The position numbers were made by a program, and so were the translations under genes. Source: Bordetella sp. H567 (GTDB lineage Bacteria; Pseudomonadota; Gammaproteobacteria; Burkholderiales; Burkholderiaceae_B). Taken from it: 64,000 bases of DNA. This document shows, in pieces, positions 19,276 through 29,109 of the stretch. Below the pieces are notes generated by a model, which worked only from the letters and a program-made list of their open reading frames with translations, did not search any database and had not been told where the DNA came from. Every line of letters starts with the position of its first letter. Within the stretch, counting starts at the first letter, position 1. The DNA is taken from the NCBI RefSeq assembly GCF_001704295.1, contig NZ_CP012334.1, positions 5,034,084-5,098,083 on the forward strand, read 5' to 3'.

Positions 19276-19478
19276 GGCCCCGTCACGGGTGGCCGAGGTG
19301 GCGGAGACGTCGATGGGCACGGAAGCAACCGGGCATGAAAAGTTCGGTATACGCGTGGATACAAACACGCGATCCGCACCTTACCAGGGATGCCGTCCCT
19401 ACGCCAGGGTATTCGCCCTAGGGCGCGGCCGCCATGGTGCGACCGCGTACCGGCGCCCGCGAAAAAATCGCATGCGCG

Positions 19479-20684
19479 TCAGGGGTGAAAACCCATCCTG
19501 GACATATCCGCCCGGACCTGCTGCCGGTCGATCCATATGGGCTGCCTGCCCGAGCCGCCAGGCGGTATCGTTACGCCAACCCCGGCCGGGTCGCCGGCCT
19601 GAAAGCCGATATCCACCAATGTGCGGCGCAGCCCCGTATAGAACCTGGTCTTGTCGAAATCCCGGATCACCGCGGCGCGGTCAACGTCGCGCCCTTCGAA
19701 AATCCAGCTGTACAGATAAGGCAGCGTGCTCCGAAAGATGCGGCGATGGTGCTCGTTGATGAAGAAATTCGCGTGCGCCACATAGTGGTCGATATGCTTG
19801 GCGACGAAGTCGCGCGTGGATGCGCCGCCCATGAACAGCGATGAACCAAAGCCAGGGCCGGTTTGCCGGTAGTCCGGCATTTTGATCTTCATTCTGGCGT
19901 ACAGATTGCATTGCTCCAGGCCGTCGTAGCGTGGCGTGGGCACGGACTTGAACCGGGTACCCAGGGTATCCAGGAATCTCCAGGCCAGGAACCATGCCAT
20001 TTCCGCCGCCTCGCCAAGATTCTTCATCACGTTCCTGTCGAGCTTCGCCTGGCCCGCGTGATTGCCAGGAAACGGTATGAATATCGCATTCGTTCCCGGA
20101 TCCGTGAACGCGACACGCTGGGCATCCTGCGGCGCGAAGAAACGCCGGGTCTCGTGCATGGAGAGGACGGCGCAATAATTCCTGACGTTGCCGGGAATCG
20201 TGCTGGTGTCGATATCGCCGCCGTTGCCGATGCCGGCAACCGGGTCCACCGCGAAGATGTTGACGGCGATCTGCGGGAAAAACTCGCGCAGCTTGACGGC
20301 CAGTTTCGTGCAGGTGACCGCGCCGCGGCTCCAGCCCAGCATGTTGACCGTATCCGGCAGCCGGTCCAGTCCGGCGATCGTCGCCACGGCGTGGATGACA
20401 TTGTCGTCCCATCCCGCACCGGTGAGCGCCCCGGTCAACGCGCAATTGATGCGCGTATTGCCCAGTTCCTTGTTGCCGAAGATGGCCTTTGCCTGCTTGT
20501 CGCGGGTGTAGGGATTGAATTGTCCGGGCGTCACGCCTGTTTTCGGATCGCTGCCGGGGCCATCGCATATCAGGTAATCGGTGTATTCGTTGCCCGCGGC
20601 CAGGCGGCCGAATTCCGCCACGATCTCGCCTTCCCCATCGCGGCTGGCACGTGTGCCGTGGTTGAAAACCGTAAATACTGCCAT
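19479..20684 (-). CDS. Tle1/DUF2235-like serine hydrolase, possible secreted phospholipase effector
   Basis: The 401-residue protein carries a Tle1-like catalytic pattern. 'VFNHGTRAS' is the N-terminal oxyanion region, the nucleophile elbow 'GWSRGAV' gives Ser119, 'FAVDPVAG' gives Asp147, and the probable catalytic His is in 'FPGNHAG' (209). The GxSRGA elbow is shared by T6SS lipase effectors and DUF2235 proteins. No signal peptide is seen. ATG 20684 is chosen because the fold starts there; earlier in-frame starts add unconserved residues. It stands alone, with no VgrG, PAAR, Hcp or obvious immunity gene beside it, so the effector role is inference. Confidence 0.68.
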   Translation of the reverse strand: MAVFTVFNHGTRASRDGEGEIVAEFGRLAAGNEYTDYLICDGPGSDPKTGVTPGQFNPYTRDKQAKAIFGNKELGNTRINCALTGALTGAGWDDNVIHAVATIAGLDRLPDTVNMLGWSRGAVTCTKLAVKLREFFPQIAVNIFAVDPVAGIGNGGDIDTSTIPGNVRNYCAVLSMHETRRFFAPQDAQRVAFTDPGTNAIFIPFPGNHAGQAKLDRNVMKNLGEAAEMAWFLAWRFLDTLGTRFKSVPTPRYDGLEQCNLYARMKIKMPDYRQTGPGFGSSLFMGGASTRDFVAKHIDHYVAHANFFINEHHRRIFRSTLPYLYSWIFEGRDVDRAAVIRDFDKTRFYTGLRRTLVDIGFQAGDPAGVGVTIPPGGSGRQPIWIDRQQVRADMSRMGFHP

Positions 20685-21084
20685 TTGGATCCCACTGCGT
20701 CGGTTAAGGAATGCCCATGGCCGGCGGATCCCGTCTCCATGTTTGGCTGCAGGCATACTCCAGCCCCGGAGCCGGATGCGACGGCATGCAGGCCGGGGCA
20801 GGATAGATAAATTCCCCAACCCGCACTAACAAGAAAATTCTCATCGCGGCATGGAGGACATCGCGCGAAAAACCGCCATCGCGGACGCCATGGAGCGCGC
20901 CCCATTCATCAATCCGCGGGAGACGTCGGAATCGCGTTCCTCTCGACGCCCGGCGCATTCTTCTGCGTTCGGAACTCGCCTGCCTCGGCGTGGGATTCAA
21001 TCTTTCTTCGGCGCCGGTCCGGTTGCGTGGCGGGCCCGGCATGCGGCAAGCCGCCGGCCTTCGCGCCGTTTGCGGGCCGCCGCC
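20685..21084. other. Gene-free stretch upstream of the serine hydrolase
   Basis: This 400-base stretch lies between the start of the hydrolase gene and the end of rep, both on the minus strand. I see no coding sequence that looks real in it. It carries a weak minus-strand promoter candidate at 20804-20832. The half nearer rep is GC-rich with no clear hairpin followed by T, so no terminator for rep was found. Confidence 0.5.
20804..20832 (-). promoter_or_regulatory. Possible promoter of the serine hydrolase gene
   Basis: On the minus strand TTGTTA (20832-20827) and TATCTA (20809-20804) are 17 bases apart, in the only AT-rich part of this region. Transcription would start near 20797, downstream of the most distal in-frame start but upstream of ATG 20684, supporting the shorter protein. 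The -10 match is weak. Confidence 0.3.
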
Positions 21085-23157
21085 TTATGTGCCGGGACCG
21101 CCCTTGTTCAGCAGGGCTTTCAGCATCCCCAGCCGCTCTTTCGGGCTCAAGGCGCGCGTGGCTTCATCCTCGGGAAAGCGTGCGTCCCCCAGGCCCATTT
21201 CCTCGATGAAGCGCGACGGTTCGCGCACCAGGTCCTCGCGCGCGCGCCGGCGCTTTTTGCACCAGCTCAGATTCAGGCTGCGCTGGGCGCGTGTGATGCC
21301 CACGTACATCAGCCGACGCTCTTCCTCGATGCGGGTGGCCAGCGATTCGGCGGCACGCGCCGGGTCGCCTTCTTCTTCGTCCTTGCCCAGGTGCGGCAGC
21401 AGCCCTTCTTCCACCCCAGCCATGTAGACGTGCGGATACTCCAGGCCCTTGGAGGCGTGCAGCGTGGACAGCTTGACCGCGTCGGGTTCTTCTTCCTCGC
21501 CGCGTTCCAGCATGGTCACGAGCGCCACGTGCTGCACCAGCTCGAACAGCGTCATGCCGTCCTCTTCCGCCTTGCGCTTGAGCCAGCCGGTCAGTTCCAG
21601 CACGTTCTGCCAGCGCGTCTGCGCCGGTTTTTCGTCGAACATATCGTACAGATGGCGTTCGTACTGGATCGCACCGAGCAGGTCATCCAGCAGGACGCCG
21701 GCCGGTTCGGCGGACAGGGGCTTGGTGCTGTCCGGCGCGCCACGTCCGGCGCGCCACTGCATGCGCTGGATAAACTCGGCGAACGTGCGCAGCGCTTCCA
21801 GCTGGCGCTGTTGCAGCAGCGTGTCCACGCCGTGCTCGAAGACCGCGGCGAACAGCGGTATCTGCCGCTCGGCGGCATACTGCCCCAAGGTCTGCAAGGT
21901 TCCCTGCCCGATGCCGCGCTTGGGCGTGGTCGCGGCACGAATAAAGGCCGGATCGTCCTGGTCATTGGCGATCAGTCGCAGATACGCCAGCACGTCGCGC
22001 ACTTCGGCCTTGTCGAAGAAGCTCTGCCCGCCCGAGATGGTGTACGGGATCTTCAGATTGCGCAGCGCCTGCTCCAGTATCCGCGCCTGGTGATTGCCGC
22101 GATAGAGGATGGCGTAGTCCTTCCAGTGCCCTTGCCTTTCGAACCGGGCGGCGGAAATCCGCATCGCGATCGCTTCCGCTTCGGCCTCTTCGCTATCCAT
22201 GGGCGTGATCACGATGGGTTCGCCCACGCCCAGGTCGGACCACAGCTTTTTTTCGAACAGCTTGGGGTTTTTTTCGATGACCTTGTTGGCGGCGGCCAGG
22301 ATGCGCTGCACGGACCGGTAGTTCTGCTCCAGCTTGATCAGCTTCAGGCTGGGATAGTCCGTCGTCAGCTTGGCCAGGTTCTCGATGGTCGCGCCGCGCC
22401 AGGCGTAAATGGCCTGGTCGTCGTCGCCCACCGCCGTGAACATGGCGCGATCGCCGCTCAACAGCTGCACCAGCCGGTACTGACAGACATTGGTGTCCTG
22501 GTATTCGTCCACCAGCAGATAGCGCACGCGGTTCTGCCAGCGAGTGCGAACCTCTTCGTTGTGCTCCAGCAGCAGCGCCGGGATGCGGATCAGGTCGTCG
22601 AAATCCACCGCCTGATAGGCCGCCAGCGTCGCCGCGTAGCTGCGGTACACGCGCGCGGCCTCCACGTCGGCCTTGGTCGTGGCCTGGGCCGCGGCGGCGT
22701 CCGGGTCCAGCAGCGCATTCTTCCACAGCGATATCGTCGTCTGCACGGTGCGCAGCCAGCCGCGATCCGTCGTCGCCAACAGTTCCTGGATGATGCCCAT
22801 CGCGTCATCGGCATCCAGGATGGAGAACTGCGGTTTCAGGCCGGCGTGCCGCGCCTCCTCGCGCAGGAAGCGTACGCCCAGCGCGTGAAAGGTGCTGATG
22901 GTCAAGCCCTTGGCAAGCTTGCGGTCGACCAGGGTCTTGACGCGTTCGTCCATCTCGCGCGCGGCCTTGTTGGTGAAGGTGAGCGCGACGATATTGCGGC
23001 CCATGTATCCACATTCGCGCAGCAGATAGGCGATCTTCTGCGTGATGACCCGCGTCTTGCCGCTGCCGGCGCCCGCCAATACCAGGCAGGGACCGCCCAG
23101 GTACAGGACGGCTTCGCGTTGCGCGGGATTCAGCCCGGCGGGTAGGGACTCGGACAT
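21085..23157 (-). CDS. rep: ATP-dependent DNA helicase Rep (UvrD/Rep family)
   Basis: The 690-residue SF1A helicase begins 'LNPAQREAVLYLGGPCLVL' and has Walker A 'AGAGSGKTRVI'. Further motifs include 'FTNKAAREMDERV', 'VDEYQDTN', 'GDDDQAIYAWRGA', 'LEQNYRS' and, late, 'LSTLHASKGLEYPHVYMAG'. Length fits Rep (about 670-690). Rep moves 3' to 5' on DNA and helps replication forks and restart. Its gene starts eight bases after priA ends, so the two restart functions are probably co-transcribed. Confidence 0.93.
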   Translation of the reverse strand: MSESLPAGLNPAQREAVLYLGGPCLVLAGAGSGKTRVITQKIAYLLRECGYMGRNIVALTFTNKAAREMDERVKTLVDRKLAKGLTISTFHALGVRFLREEARHAGLKPQFSILDADDAMGIIQELLATTDRGWLRTVQTTISLWKNALLDPDAAAAQATTKADVEAARVYRSYAATLAAYQAVDFDDLIRIPALLLEHNEEVRTRWQNRVRYLLVDEYQDTNVCQYRLVQLLSGDRAMFTAVGDDDQAIYAWRGATIENLAKLTTDYPSLKLIKLEQNYRSVQRILAAANKVIEKNPKLFEKKLWSDLGVGEPIVITPMDSEEAEAEAIAMRISAARFERQGHWKDYAILYRGNHQARILEQALRNLKIPYTISGGQSFFDKAEVRDVLAYLRLIANDQDDPAFIRAATTPKRGIGQGTLQTLGQYAAERQIPLFAAVFEHGVDTLLQQRQLEALRTFAEFIQRMQWRAGRGAPDSTKPLSAEPAGVLLDDLLGAIQYERHLYDMFDEKPAQTRWQNVLELTGWLKRKAEEDGMTLFELVQHVALVTMLERGEEEEPDAVKLSTLHASKGLEYPHVYMAGVEEGLLPHLGKDEEEGDPARAAESLATRIEEERRLMYVGITRAQRSLNLSWCKKRRRAREDLVREPSRFIEEMGLGDARFPEDEATRALSPKERLGMLKALLNKGGPGT

Positions 23158-23165
23158 GGCGCTCG

Positions 23166-25322
23166 TCAGATCTCCAGGGGGTCGACCTCTAGCTGCCAGC
23201 GTACGCGGGAAGCGGCAGGCAACTCGTGCAGCATGGCGGACCAGGCGGACAGGAAGGCCTGCAGGGCTGGCCGGCTGGTACTTTCCACCAGCAGCTGCGC
23301 CCGTTCCATATTGGCCACCCGCACCACGCGCAACGGAACCGGATCGTAGCGCGTAACGGCGTCCGCCGTGGGAAAGCTGCCTGCCATTTCGCCGTCCGGC
23401 AGATCGCGCGCCGTCTGCAGGAACTCCAGTGCCTGGGCCAGTTCGCGGGCCTCGGCCGTCAGCAGCGCCTGGTGGGCGAATGGGGGCAGGCCCGTGCTTT
23501 CGCGTTCGGCCAGCGCGGGGCCGGCAAAGCCGGCGTAGTCGTGGCGCAGCAACGCCTGGTAGATGGGTTGTTCCGGATACCCCGTCTGGACCAGGACTTC
23601 GCCGCCTTCCGCATGCCGGCCGGCGCGGCCGGCCACCTGCATAAGCTGGGCGAACAGCCGCTCGGGCGCGCGGAAATCATGCGCGAACAGCATCGCGTCG
23701 GCATTGAGCACGCCGACCAGCCCCAGCCTGGCGAAATCATGGCCCTTGGCCACCATTTGCGTGCCCACCAGGATGTCGACTTCGCCGGCATGCACGCTGG
23801 CGAACAGGCTCTGCGCGCTGCCCTTGCGGCGCGTGCTGTCCGCATCGATGCGCAGGATGCGGGCTTGCGGAAACAGCTGGGAAAGGTGTTCCTCGACACG
23901 CTGGGTGCCACGGCCCATGGGCTGCAGGTCCTGGTCGCCGCACTCGGGGCAGGCGCGCGGCACACGCGCCTGGTAGCCGCAGTGATGGCATTGCAGGATA
24001 TGGCCGCCGGGCCCGGGCCCGCGATGCAGCACGGTGAAGGCCGTGCACCGCGGACATTGGCTGACCCAGGCGCAGGATGCGCAGTGCAGCACGGGCGCAT
24101 AGCCGCGCCGGTTCAGGAATACCAGCGACTGTTCGCCGCGCTCCAGCCGCTTGCCGATGGCCTCGATCAATTGCGGGGACATGCCTTGCTTCATCGCCAG
24201 GCGCCGCGTATCCACCAGCCGCACGGCGGGCGGCTGGCTGGCCTTGGCGCGCGCCGATAGGGTCAGGCGCAGGTAGCGGCCACGCTCGGCCTGCTGCCAG
24301 GTTTCCAGCGAAGGGGTGGCCGACCCCAGCAGCACCGGAATGTCGCGATCCCGCGCCCGCCAGATGGCGAGATCGCGTGCCGAATAGCGCAGGCCGTCCT
24401 GCTGCTTGTATGACGCGTCATGTTCTTCATCGACGACGATCAAGCCCAGTTCCGGCAGCGGCGCGAAGATGGACATACGCGTGCCCAGCAGTACCCGGGC
24501 CTCGCCGCGCTGGGCACGCACCCAGGCCCGCAGGCGTTCGCCGTCGGACAGCCCGCTGTGCAGCACCGCCAGGGATCCCGGCCCCGCGACCGCGTCCAGC
24601 CGGCCGCGCAGCACGGCTTCCAGCTGGGGCGTCAGGTTGATTTCCGGCACCATCAACAAGACCTGGCGGCCTTGCGCCAGGACGTCCCGCGCGGCGCGCA
24701 GGTAGACCTCGGTCTTGCCGCTGCCCGTCACGCCGTGCAGCAGGACGGGCTTGAAGCCACGCAGGGCGCGGATGGCGGCAACCGCGATTTCCTGTTCCGC
24801 ATTCAGGACGGGTTCGACGGGGGCCAGGTCGGTATCGTCCGCCACGGTGGCGGCCGCGTCGGGCGGGGTGGCGGTCTTCGCCTGCGCCTTGGCATGCTTG
24901 GCATCCAGGCGAGCAACCGGGCCGGCGCCGGACCGCTGGCCTTCGTAGGCCGACGGTTTGCGCAAGGGCGGCGGCAGCGCCGGCAGCATGACCTCGCCCA
25001 GTGGCCGGTGGTAATAGGCCGCGGCGAAACGTGCCAGCCGCAGCCAATCGGGCGTGAAGGGCGGCAGGTCGTCCAGGACGCGGTCTATGGGCTTGATATG
25101 GACAGGATCGATGGACGGCGCCGCCGGCACGTCCGTCACGATACCGACCAGCCGGCGCCGGCCGAAAGGCACGATGACGCGCATGCCGGGCGCCAGCGGC
25201 GCGGCGTGGCGGTAGTCGAAGGGGCCCGGCAACGGCACGTCCAGGGCCACCCGCAACCACACAACCCCTTGTTGGGCGGCCATGCCGGGCAGGCGCTCGA
25301 CGTCCGTGTCAGTCATTGCCAT
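23166..25322 (-). CDS. priA: Primosomal protein N' (replication restart helicase PriA)
   Basis: The 718-residue protein has PriA order. An N-terminal 3'-DNA-binding domain ('FDYRHAAPLAPGMRVIVPFG') is followed by Walker A 'GVTGSGKTEVYLRAA', DEEH box 'VVDEEHDASYKQ' and 'LLGSATPSLE'. A zinc-binding block of paired cysteines follows ('CASCAWVSQCPRC' to 'CPECG'), then 'GTQMVAKGHDF'. PriA reloads the replisome at stalled forks. ATG 25322 and 25316 are both possible starts, two residues apart. Confidence 0.95.
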   Translation of the reverse strand: MAMTDTDVERLPGMAAQQGVVWLRVALDVPLPGPFDYRHAAPLAPGMRVIVPFGRRRLVGIVTDVPAAPSIDPVHIKPIDRVLDDLPPFTPDWLRLARFAAAYYHRPLGEVMLPALPPPLRKPSAYEGQRSGAGPVARLDAKHAKAQAKTATPPDAAATVADDTDLAPVEPVLNAEQEIAVAAIRALRGFKPVLLHGVTGSGKTEVYLRAARDVLAQGRQVLLMVPEINLTPQLEAVLRGRLDAVAGPGSLAVLHSGLSDGERLRAWVRAQRGEARVLLGTRMSIFAPLPELGLIVVDEEHDASYKQQDGLRYSARDLAIWRARDRDIPVLLGSATPSLETWQQAERGRYLRLTLSARAKASQPPAVRLVDTRRLAMKQGMSPQLIEAIGKRLERGEQSLVFLNRRGYAPVLHCASCAWVSQCPRCTAFTVLHRGPGPGGHILQCHHCGYQARVPRACPECGDQDLQPMGRGTQRVEEHLSQLFPQARILRIDADSTRRKGSAQSLFASVHAGEVDILVGTQMVAKGHDFARLGLVGVLNADAMLFAHDFRAPERLFAQLMQVAGRAGRHAEGGEVLVQTGYPEQPIYQALLRHDYAGFAGPALAERESTGLPPFAHQALLTAEARELAQALEFLQTARDLPDGEMAGSFPTADAVTRYDPVPLRVVRVANMERAQLLVESTSRPALQAFLSAWSAMLHELPAASRVRWQLEVDPLEI

Positions 25323-25666
25323 CGGCCAAAAGCATGGGGTTCCCGCATGACGCTATTTAAAGTGAATTCTCGAAGTTTCCGCTAAGCGCCTGTACTGGCT
25401 GCGATAGGAAAGGCATTCGGACGGGGCTGTGGATAACTTTGGGGAAAAGCCGCGGCTTTTCGGAAAGCGGGCGCGATACCACAACTGCGCCGCTCTGGTA
25501 AAGGGAATTTGCTAATTGGTTTTGCACGTGAAATCAGTCACTTACGATCTTGGCCGAGAAGGCATGGACTAGGGCCTCCTGTCAAGAGGAAAGCTTCGCT
25601 GCTGTGCACAAGTCCCGGAAAATGGGGCGCGGCTTGGCGCTGCCGTCCCCTGGGACCCCCTGGCCT
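25323..25666. other. Gene-free stretch between hemE and priA
   Basis: This 344-base stretch lies upstream of priA and downstream of hemE, both on the minus strand. It contains a perfect DnaA-box match at 25428-25436, a 16-base perfect palindrome AAAAGCCGCGGCTTTT at 25445-25460, and AT-rich sequence near 25350-25370 that could hold the priA promoter (CTATTTAAAG). I see no convincing coding sequence. Confidence 0.55.
25428..25436 (-). promoter_or_regulatory. DnaA-box match upstream of priA
   Basis: TGTGGATAA is the exact complement of the consensus DnaA box TTATCCACA. It lies 106 bases upstream of the priA start. A single nine-base match can arise by chance; the location before a primosome gene is what makes it worth noting. 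Confidence 0.4.
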
Positions 25667-26749
25667 CTAGGCGGCAGGCGCATGAAACGCGCGGCTGTAG
25701 GCATGCACCTCGTCAACCAATTCGGCTACGGCATCCGGCGGAGTGAATTGGGAAATCCCATGGCCCAGGTTGAACACATGGCCCCCCGCGCCGACCATGC
25801 CGAAGTCGTCGATGACGCGGCGCGCCTGGGCGCGCACCGCGGGCGCGCCGCCAAACAGCGCCATGGGATCCAGGTTGCCCTGCAGCGCCACCGTATCGGC
25901 GACCCGGCGGCGCGCCTGTTGCAGGTTGACCGTCCAGTCCACACCCACCGCGTCCGCGCCACAGCCGGCGATATCTTCCAGCCACATCCCGCCACCCTTG
26001 GTGAAAACGATGGCAGGCACCCGGCGACCGTCGTGCTCTCGGACGAGCCCCGCCAGCACCTGTCGGGTGTAGGCCAGCGAATATTCCTGGAACAGGCCAT
26101 CGGCCAGCACGCCGCCCCAGCTGTCGAACACCATGACCGCCTGGGCACCCGCCGCGATCTGGGCATTCAGGTAGTCGATCGTCGCCTGGGCGTTCACGCG
26201 CAGGATGCGATGGACCAGATCCGGGCGCCCATACATCATGCCCTTGATAAGTCGGTAATCGTCGCTGCCCTTGCCTTCCACCATGTAACAGGCGATCGTC
26301 CATGGACTGCCGGCAAAACCGATGAGCGGCACACGCCCACCCAGTTCGCGGCGGATCAGGGCGACGGCGTCGAATACGTAGCGCAGGCGGTCTAGGTCTG
26401 GCGGGACGAGGGCGTCGACGTCGGCCTCGGTACGCACCGGCCGCTCGAAATGGGGGCCTTCCCCGGCACGAAAATCCAGGCCCAGGCCCATGGCGTGGGG
26501 CACCGTCAGGATGTCGGAGAACAGGATGGCCGCATCCAGCGGATACCGCGCCAGCGGCTGGAGGGTGACTTCGGCGGCGTATTGGGGATTCTGCGCCAAG
26601 CCCAGGAAGGACCCGGCGCGCGCGCGAGTGGCATTGTATTCAGGCAGATAGCGTCCCGCTTGCCGCATCAGCCACACGGGGGTGTAAGGCACCGGCTGGC
26701 GCAGCAAGGCGCGCAGGAATACATCGTTTTGCAAAGCAACGGCTGACAC
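25667..26749 (-). CDS. hemE: Uroporphyrinogen decarboxylase
   Basis: The 360-residue product has both HemE signatures: '[15 protein letters not shown]' near the N-terminus and '[16 protein letters not shown]' in the middle. It also has 'VFDSWGGVL' and 'NLGHGI' at the end. It decarboxylates uroporphyrinogen III to coproporphyrinogen III in heme synthesis. GTG at 26749 is chosen because AAGGA lies about seven bases upstream and conserved sequence starts right after. The frame is open further upstream but without HemE similarity. Confidence 0.96.
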   Translation of the reverse strand: MSAVALQNDVFLRALLRQPVPYTPVWLMRQAGRYLPEYNATRARAGSFLGLAQNPQYAAEVTLQPLARYPLDAAILFSDILTVPHAMGLGLDFRAGEGPHFERPVRTEADVDALVPPDLDRLRYVFDAVALIRRELGGRVPLIGFAGSPWTIACYMVEGKGSDDYRLIKGMMYGRPDLVHRILRVNAQATIDYLNAQIAAGAQAVMVFDSWGGVLADGLFQEYSLAYTRQVLAGLVREHDGRRVPAIVFTKGGGMWLEDIAGCGADAVGVDWTVNLQQARRRVADTVALQGNLDPMALFGGAPAVRAQARRVIDDFGMVGAGGHVFNLGHGISQFTPPDAVAELVDEVHAYSRAFHAPAA

Positions 26750-26798
26750 GGCTTTCCTTGAAAGGTCCAAGCGGTGGATTTTACCCGCCGGGCGGGCG

Positions 26799-27797
26799 TC
26801 AACCCGCGGCATCCTTGCGTTCCTGGCGCGGACGGTACGGCGCGGCATCGATATGGTGCTTGCGCATCAATGCCCAGAAGGCGCGGCGGTGCTTGGCCGA
26901 GGCACGCGCGGCGCGCGCGACATTGCCGGCGTGGCGCGAGAGCGCGGTACGTACATAGTCGCGTTCGAAGCTGTCGACCACACGCGATTTGGCGATACGG
27001 AAGGGTTCGTCGGGATGGACCCGCGGTGCGGCCTGGATGGCCAGCAGGCTGCTATCGATGAGCTCGCGCGACAGGCGGGGGCGAGCGTCCCCCGGCGACA
27101 GGGCCATTCTTGCGGCCGCCGCCGCGGCGGCGATGGCGGCCGCGCCGACCCCGGCGCCGGCCCTTCCGTCCGCCCAGGCATAGTGGGACGCGGGCTCTCC
27201 CAATGCCTTGGCGGCGGGGCCGCCGGACAAGGATACGGACGGCGCGTCCATGTCCTGCGGGCAGGCGGAACCGACGCCCTGCCCCGCCACGGCCGCCTCC
27301 CGCCCGGTGGGATGTCCGGGCGCGGCCATGCCACCCACGGCTGGCCCGCCGGCGGGCCGTCGGCCACTCGCGACGCGGTCCACCCGGACGCGCAGCTCTT
27401 CGGGGCATAGCGGATCACGAACGAAATCGCACATGCCGAGCGCCAGCAAGTCCTCCACGGCGGCCGCTTTCAGGCTTTTGGCCAGCCCGATCAGGGGCGT
27501 ATGCAATCCGCCACGCGCGCAGGACAGCGCGGTTCGCGTCCAGCCCAGCGTGTCCGGCGCCACCGGCAGCAGGCAGGCGTCGAAACGGCGCAGGGACATG
27601 GCCAGCCGCGCCAGCGATTGCGTGGCCGCCTGCGCGCCCGCCCCGCCCTGGGCGCCGCCTGGCGGCGCGCCATCGTCCAGCGGCACCGCGTGCAGCCGCA
27701 CACGTGCCATGTGGCCCGCGTGCCGGTCCATCCATGCCTTGATCCAGCCGGCATGCGCCGGCACCATGAGCACGCCGCAGTCTAGCGTCTCGCGCAT
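26799..27797 (-). CDS. Regulator with degenerate receiver-like domain and Fis-type HTH
   Basis: The 332-residue protein has an N-terminal part (about 1-150) that follows response-regulator rhythm: '[15 protein letters not shown]', '[11 protein letters not shown]', then '[23 protein letters not shown]'. The phospho-acceptor Asp position is not Asp. An Ala/Gly/Pro-rich linker follows. The C-terminal ~55 residues ('[20 protein letters not shown]' onward) resemble the Fis-type HTH of NtrC proteins, with '[11 protein letters not shown]' as recognition helix. No AAA+ domain lies between. It may be a phosphorylation-independent DNA-binding protein; target unknown. Confidence 0.75.
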   Translation of the reverse strand: MRETLDCGVLMVPAHAGWIKAWMDRHAGHMARVRLHAVPLDDGAPPGGAQGGAGAQAATQSLARLAMSLRRFDACLLPVAPDTLGWTRTALSCARGGLHTPLIGLAKSLKAAAVEDLLALGMCDFVRDPLCPEELRVRVDRVASGRRPAGGPAVGGMAAPGHPTGREAAVAGQGVGSACPQDMDAPSVSLSGGPAAKALGEPASHYAWADGRAGAGVGAAAIAAAAAAARMALSPGDARPRLSRELIDSSLLAIQAAPRVHPDEPFRIAKSRVVDSFERDYVRTALSRHAGNVARAARASAKHRRAFWALMRKHHIDAAPYRPRQERKDAAG

Positions 27798-27910
27798 CGC
27801 TACTCCTCCGTATTGATCGAAGCAGCAAGCCTAGATAGCGCGCCCGTGGCCGGCTATTCGCAACATCCACACTGCGGTTTATACGTAAGGGTTAGCGTGC
27901 AGGAACCGTG

Positions 27911-29080
27911 TCAAGCCTTCATCCCCTGGGCCCCGGCCTTGTGCCGCGCCTCCAGGTCGGCGATGCGCGCCGCGGCGGATTTGCGCCGCGCGACCCACAG
28001 GTAGACGCCGCTGCCCAGCACGATGATCGTGACCAGGTCCAGCACCGCCCAGATCAACTTCAGCGGCATGCCCGCGTAGTCGCCGAAGTGCAGCGGCCGC
28101 GATACTTCCAGGGCACGCAGGTACCACGGCATGTCCAGCTGGGCGCTCAGGGTCCCGGTGCGCGCGTCCACCAGGACCGGACTGAACAAGCGTGACGTCA
28201 ACGCGGTATCGCCGTTGAGCCAGAACAGATAGTGATACGGGCTGCCGAACGGACTGGCCGGGAAGGTCACCGCGTTCACCCTCATGCCGGGGCGTGCCTT
28301 CAGGGCAGCGCCGTAGGCGGCGTCCACGGAACCCATTTCGCCCAGCCGCGGCGCCGCCTTTCCCTGGTACGGCGCCAGCAGCGTACGCATCGACGTCGCC
28401 TGCCAGTACTTGAACATGGGCGTCGACAGTTCATTGATCACGCCGGTGACCCCGACCACGAAGGCCCACCCCAGTGTCACCACCCCCAGCAAGTTGTGCA
28501 GGTCCAGCCATTTGATGCGCGCCGACCGCTCGCCGCGCACGCTGCCGAACGGGATCTTCTTCATGTAGGGGCCGTACAGCACCACGCCCGACACCACGGC
28601 CACGCAGAACAGCAGCCCCATGAATCCGAGGAACAATTCGCCAATCAGCCCGGCAAACATGTCGACATGCAGGTGCAGCATGATTTCCATGAAACCATGG
28701 CCTTCCTGGTCCGCAGGGGGAAAGTGCTTCAAGAGCTCGCCGGTATGCGCATCAAACCGGAGGCGGTGCGCCAGGTCCTGCTTGCCCGGCTGCGGGTTCA
28801 TGCCAATCAGGACTTGGGGATCGTCGTCGTCGATGAACAGGAACTCGATGGCGTCCTGGGGATACAGGCGCTTGCTCTGCGCAACCATCGCGTCCAGGCT
28901 GGCGCGCGGCGTGCCCTCGGCGACTTGTGCATACGGCTTTGCATCGTCCAGCCAATGGCCGATCTCATGAGAGAAAATCAGCGGCAAGCCGGTCAGGCAG
29001 AGCAGCAACAGGAAAAGGGTGCAGGCCAGGCTGCTCCACTTGTGAATGTCGAACCAGGTCTTGAGGGACAGTTTCCCCAT
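27911..29080 (-). CDS. PepSY-associated TM helix family membrane protein
   Basis: The 389-residue inner-membrane protein begins 'LKTWFDIHKWSSLACTLFLL', the hallmark first helix of PepSY_TM proteins. Further helices lie around 140-170 ('LGFMGLLFCVAVVSGVVLYG'), 190-210 and 335-355. A large periplasmic PepSY-like region lies between them. Relatives are commonly iron-regulated and encoded near siderophore or heme uptake genes, where they are thought to take part in ferric reduction. A possible Fur box sits just upstream. The Arg/Ala-rich tail is cytosolic. Confidence 0.85.
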   Translation of the reverse strand: MGKLSLKTWFDIHKWSSLACTLFLLLLCLTGLPLIFSHEIGHWLDDAKPYAQVAEGTPRASLDAMVAQSKRLYPQDAIEFLFIDDDDPQVLIGMNPQPGKQDLAHRLRFDAHTGELLKHFPPADQEGHGFMEIMLHLHVDMFAGLIGELFLGFMGLLFCVAVVSGVVLYGPYMKKIPFGSVRGERSARIKWLDLHNLLGVVTLGWAFVVGVTGVINELSTPMFKYWQATSMRTLLAPYQGKAAPRLGEMGSVDAAYGAALKARPGMRVNAVTFPASPFGSPYHYLFWLNGDTALTSRLFSPVLVDARTGTLSAQLDMPWYLRALEVSRPLHFGDYAGMPLKLIWAVLDLVTIIVLGSGVYLWVARRKSAAARIADLEARHKAGAQGMKA

Positions 29081-29109
29081 GCCATCACCTCCAGGCCGCG
29101 CGCGTTATT

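Noticed and set aside
19276-19368. Longer N-terminus of the NitT-type ATPase from a GTG
   Set aside because: The extra 31 residues are not conserved in ABC ATPases; kept only as an alternative.
20851-23145. Long plus-strand open frame opposite rep
   Set aside because: The minus-strand product has all helicase motifs; the plus-strand frame gives low-complexity Arg/Gln/His-rich sequence without similarity.
25445-25460. Palindrome AAAAGCCGCGGCTTTT as an intrinsic terminator
   Set aside because: It is a continuous palindrome with no loop and lies upstream of priA, far from the end of any gene.
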